Origin: Asparagopsis taxiformis
Lineage: Eukaryota > Rhodophyta > Florideophyceae > Bonnemaisoniales > Bonnemaisoniaceae
Direction: 5' to 3'
NCBI GenBank assembly: GCA_030407315.1
Contig: JALQPE010001817.1
Span: 172,574-236,573 of the forward strand
DNA length: 64,000 nucleotides
Below, piece by piece: positions 60,632 to 64,000 of this stretch; position 1 is the stretch's first letter; every line of letters starts with the position of its first letter. The notes beneath the pieces are model-generated. The model worked only from the letters and a program-made list of their open reading frames with translations. It did no database searches and had not been told where the DNA came from. Both the position numbers and the translations under genes were made by a program.

Positions 60632-60794
60632 GGTGGTGTGCTCCGAGCGACAGGTGTTGGCGATGTTGCCCGGCGTGACGCAAGGCTTAAATACTGCTGC
60701 AGAGTGAGCCCAGAGGTCGCGTATTTCACTTGCGTAGTGAGAAAGCGCGCGCTTTTCGTACTGACAAATCAGAAACAAATCATCGATGATCTAT

Positions 60795-60850
60795 GAACAC
60801 GTCATGGACACGTCATGGACTCGAGATGGACTCGTCATGAATACGTAATG
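60795..60850. repeat. 11 bp tandem repeat (gacacgtcatg type), five copies
   Basis: Units gaacacgtcatg, gacacgtcatg, gactcgagatg, gactcgtcatg and aatacgtaatg follow one another and run into the palindrome at 60845. Confidence 0.8.
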
Positions 60851-60884
60851 AAATAGAACACTAGGTAGTGTTCTATTTCATTAC
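60845..60884. repeat. perfect 19 bp inverted repeat with 2 nt spacer
   Basis: gtaatgaaatagaacacta, then gg, then its exact reverse complement. Confidence 0.95.
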
Positions 60885-60970
60885 AGCTGGCGTGGAGCTG
60901 CACGCGTGTGAGCGGAAACGTGTATTGCAGGCTGAGGAGCCAATGATGAAAAATTAGAAAAAATGACTAG

Positions 60971-61031
60971 TTACTGCAGTAAAAAAGTGATCTAGGAAGA
61001 TGCATTTGGTAGATCATTTTTACTGCAGTAA
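60971..61031. repeat. foldback with about 22 bp arms
   Basis: ttactgcagtaaaaaagtga and on to tcta at 60994 pairs with tagatcatttttactgcagt and on to aa at 61031, with a 15 nt centre; the arm ends are themselves palindromic (ttactgcagtaa). Confidence 0.85.
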
Positions 61032-61324
61032 AAGAAACCTAATTTTACTTTAATTTTATTGTGGTACGTTCCGCCCTGAGGATGCTGGTTCATGCTCGAG
61101 GCAGTTCAAGGAAAGGATAAGCTCTGGAAGAAGCATGAATGGTATAGACGAGGAATTAGAGATGGTTACATAGATAGAACATAGTGTCTCACAGGTTTTG
61201 GGACAAGGGACATAAGTATGGCCAATGTCAAGGTGGATGTATGTGACGGAAACGCTACAATATGAGGAAGTTTGTTTACGGGAAGTAATATGGTAGAGAA
61301 GCTTATGTACTAGACCCTAGAGTA

Positions 61325-63562
61325 TCATGCAGTCCTTGGCGGATATCCATCTGCTCTTGCGAAAATAGAGAAGGAACCACCATCCATAAACGAAGGACCT
61401 CCATGCGTAATTCCTCCATTCGAAGTGCCTTGCTCCACAGAACATAATGAAGGGCTACAATTGTGGAGGAGACCAACCTTACGAACCCCTGAAGTGAGAG
61501 GGAGAAACCAGGAGCCGGAATCGGTGTTCGGAGCAAACGTAGTGGGGGACGACTTCTGCTTGATAACTGGAAGAACAATAGCGTGTGGTGGAGACAGGTT
61601 TTCCTGGTGAGATTCGTGTATGCAAACGTTTCCCGGTGAAGCAATGTTTCCATCAATAGTCAGGTCAAACACGGTGGTAACAGCCCAAAAGAAGGCGAAC
61701 AGGTCTTCTGTAGAATTCTAGAAGACGGGGAAGCTGAGTAGCAAGCTTGTACTACACAGCCAGAAGCTATTTCTTGTGGCTTTGAAAAGTCCCGAGACGC
61801 AGCAGAGGGCGAAGCTGCACAGGCAGGGTGGGCAGAAACTGAGACGTGCTCCCTTGCAAGGTTTTCCACGAAGCATGACTGCATCCGAATTCTGCCCACA
61901 GGAAAAATCCTGCTGTGGTAATGAAGAGGGAACTCCTGTCCACGAGTAATATGAATATGGAGAAGAGAAGAATGGTAAAGAGACCTATTCAAATGTTCGA
62001 GAAGGGGTTCTTGACAGAGGTCATGCAGCGTACTAGCCGGTAGGTTCTCCATGGATGTACAGTGCTCCCGTCCGAATAGAACACGAAGGAGAAACCGTTT
62101 AGAACGTTGTCTCTCCACAGATGCTGGAGTAGAATTGGAGAAACTTTTCAAAGCAAATGGAGGCTTCCTTTCCAATAGTTTCCGAGTGCCGCTAACATAG
62201 CATCCAACTGTCTGTCAGCACCTCCGGAATGCTCTAGACCTCGTTTCATTTGTTGATGTGTTGCTTCGAATGATAGCTCAGCTACCTGGCGAGCGTGTCC
62301 GAGCAGAGGAACAGTGTGTTCAAATGCCTCAATGAGAAGGTGCAAGTTTGGCTTATTGTCAAGAATCTTCCTTGCCCGGAATCCAGCAGTCTTGTTTTCC
62401 ATCTCAATGTGGTCATTATCATTCGTTACTATACCTTCTGTCTGCATCTTCCGTTTCTTCGAGACCGCTGTGCTCCGCTGTCTGGTAGGAACAGTCTTGA
62501 GCAGGTTCATCCACTAGAGTAGCATATTCTTTCGATAGCTGCTGCAGACGACGGAGACCGTTGTGCGCAGAATTCCCTGTAGCTCTCTGTACTGCCTCAG
62601 AACCGTCGATATTTTTTCGTGGTAGGAAGTATGTAGCTGCAGATATAGAGGACAGGAGACGAACGAGTTCGAGAGACAGATGGCGTTGCTCTTCAGAAGC
62701 CTGGAGTGACCTTGAACCGCTACCTTCGGATGACCTTGTAGTCTGCGATTGGAATTTCAGAGAAGACCTGAAGCAGTGTTCGGCGACGAGGAGAACTGCA
62801 AATCTGTCCGAGATTCCCCTTGTATGAGTTTCACATGCGTTGAAGTTATATATCCTGTTCTGATTTGCGAGGCCCAATACACGGAGGGCATCCACCATGA
62901 ACCTGTCGGCCAGCCTTCTCACACCATCATTAGCAAGCTTGAAAAGCATTGTCCAGAGGCATCCTTTGCCAGTCCATGGAGGAGATGGTCAATTCCACAA
63001 ACTTCGAACGTATGGGTCCAGAATAGCAGGCACCGACAGGGATTCGTAGACCATCGTTTCGAGTGGTGTCCCGTTGGAACCAGCCCTTTGGACCTAGCTC
63101 ATGAAGTAGTCTTTCAATGAGATGCAATGGAGTGTCTGTGATATTTTGCACTGTTCTCAACCCAGATACTTCAAGATGTTTGCAGAACTTTCCGATGACT
63201 GAACAGCAGCTGTTCGCTCGGAGTGTGCGAAAGTGTGTATCAGAGCTCGAATGTAAAACGGGTGTCGTAGCCAAACTGCGATTTCTTCCCATATTTCCCC
63301 CTCTTACAAGAAACACAAATGGCATGGCAGTCTGCGTTGTGCCCCATGACATCCAGCACATGAGAACAGGCAGGATAATCCGATACGAACGTCTGTGTTC
63401 TCGGAAATGGACGCGGACGTCCACAACCTCTAGTACACCTAGTATTACTAGGCGGACGTCCATGTTCTCCAGTATTTTTGGATGTCCGCCTAGAACTGGA
63501 CGTCCATGCGGTCTAGTACGTCTAGTATTACATAGGGCGACATTCAATGTTTCTAGTACCAC
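61325..63562 (-). pseudogene. frame-broken coding relic, probably transposon-derived
   Basis: Four consecutive minus-strand frames look coding and follow one another: 63562-62930, 62949-62419, 62510-62148 and 62175-61660, with a further piece to 61325. They are shifted relative to each other and overlap only at the joins. Coding-looking stretches include 'FKLANDGVRRLADRFMVDAL', 'HLSLELVRLLSSISAATYFL' and 'LLIEAFEHTVPLLGHARQVA' then ELSFEATHQQMKR. The His/Glu-containing block recalls C-terminal parts of some large transposase-like proteins, but I cannot name a family. No GT-AG set that repairs all joins was found. Confidence 0.45.
63414..63560. repeat. degenerate 40 bp repeats with ggacgtcca and ctagta cores, plus an inverted repeat
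   Basis: ggacgtcca recurs at about 63415, 63454 and 63498, followed by ctagtac..ctagtatta blocks. ctaggcggacgtcc (about 63449) and ggatgtccgcctag (about 63480) form a 14 bp inverted repeat with one mismatch. Confidence 0.75.
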
Positions 63563-64000
63563 GGATGTTCCCCCTCGGGATGGACTTCCGCATGTCTATG
63601 TCCACCTAGGACGGGCGCCGGTTCAGAAATTAAAAAATTTCGACCCCAGAAATTTCTGCCGCCGTGCTCGACATGGATGTCGCATCCATCACGGCGACCA
63701 CTCTATTTTTCCTTGTCGGTCGACTCCAATTTCGTCTTTAATTTTTTCCATCCTCTCGCTCACACCCCCTTCCCTGTTGGTGCTCACCTCCCCGTACTGT
63801 ACCAAACACCCACAATACCACTCTAGCACGCATTTCAGATACCTATCCCCGCTTCCACGGTGGCACACCTCCATTCCATACCTACTTTTCTGCTCTACCG
63901 TACAGATTTCGTATAACCAGTCCTCATACTACCTCAGAATAGGGCAAAACACCCCCTATCTCCCGACCATGCTCTCCCCATCACCTTTGAAACGTATTGT
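63563..64000. other. right-edge sequence, nothing recognised
   Basis: A small aaattt..aaattt inverted stretch near 63628-63656 and C/T-rich sequence to the edge. No gene or RNA was recognised, though a gene may start beyond the window. Confidence 0.4.

Noticed and set aside
1..64000. tRNA genes
   Set aside because: No convincing cloverleaf with A and B boxes was found by eye; a tRNAscan run would settle it.

Overview
The window is nuclear DNA of a photosynthetic eukaryote with short introns. The best fit is a multicellular (florideophyte-type) red alga, but that is an inference. Supporting points: small GT-AG introns (63-115 nt in the gene models built here) and many intronless genes; plastid-type gene products (a PHR2-type photolyase relative, a twin-arginine lumen candidate, a standalone AIR synthetase with a transit-like N-terminus); a secreted Spondin_N-Hedgehog-type Hint protein and a temptin-like protein; and the layout, a dense gene island followed by a repeat and retrotransposon desert.

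Positions 1 to about 41.7 kb are the gene island, with about 29 genes. In order: the N-terminus of an RlmI-like RNA methyltransferase running off the left edge (-), temptin-like secreted protein with a broken TSP1 tail (+), ascorbate peroxidase (+), membrane-anchored pepsin-like protein with damaged catalytic motifs (+), KRI1 (+), monoacylglycerol-lipase-like hydrolase (-), SmD3 (-), SDH6-like protein (+), KxDL/BORC subunit (-), an unknown (-), COX5B (+), lumen protein (-), ORC5 (+), KTI12 (-), UBE2E-type E2 (+), mL59-like mitoribosomal protein (-), PurM (+), DHFR (-), a CHHC-variant palmitoyltransferase-like protein (+), Spondin_N-Hint (-), F-box/LRR (+), RIC1 (-), PHR2-like (-), CNOT3 (+), TMEM115-like (-), a 3.3 kb spacer with possible WD-like remnants, C2H2 zinc finger (+), Mpv17/PMP22 (-), secreted methyltransferase-like protein (+), and EPT1 (+). 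From COX5B to RIC1 twelve genes alternate strand without exception. Convergent partners end 1 to about 110 bp apart and divergent partners share short promoters.

From 41.7 kb to the end is a repeat-rich region. It holds a degenerate 28S rRNA copy whose two collinear pieces (about 43.22-43.42 kb and 58.70-59.07 kb) lie 15 kb apart. Between them is an 11.7 kb Ty3/gypsy chromovirus-like element (44215-55908) with matching 664 bp LTRs and a 5 bp target duplication. That element carries two nested insertions, a 331 bp solo LTR in the reverse transcriptase and a 270 bp CACTA-like MITE in the chromodomain. A further 659 bp solo LTR follows at 56096. Beyond 59 kb are a 45 bp minisatellite, several foldback sequences, and a frame-broken minus-strand coding relic (about 61.3-63.56 kb).

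Functionally the island is mostly housekeeping: ribosome biogenesis and translation, splicing, replication, mitochondria, nucleotide and lipid synthesis, and Golgi traffic. A small set of secreted or adhesion-like proteins (temptin/TSP1, pepsin-PSI, Spondin_N-Hint) is the most unusual content.
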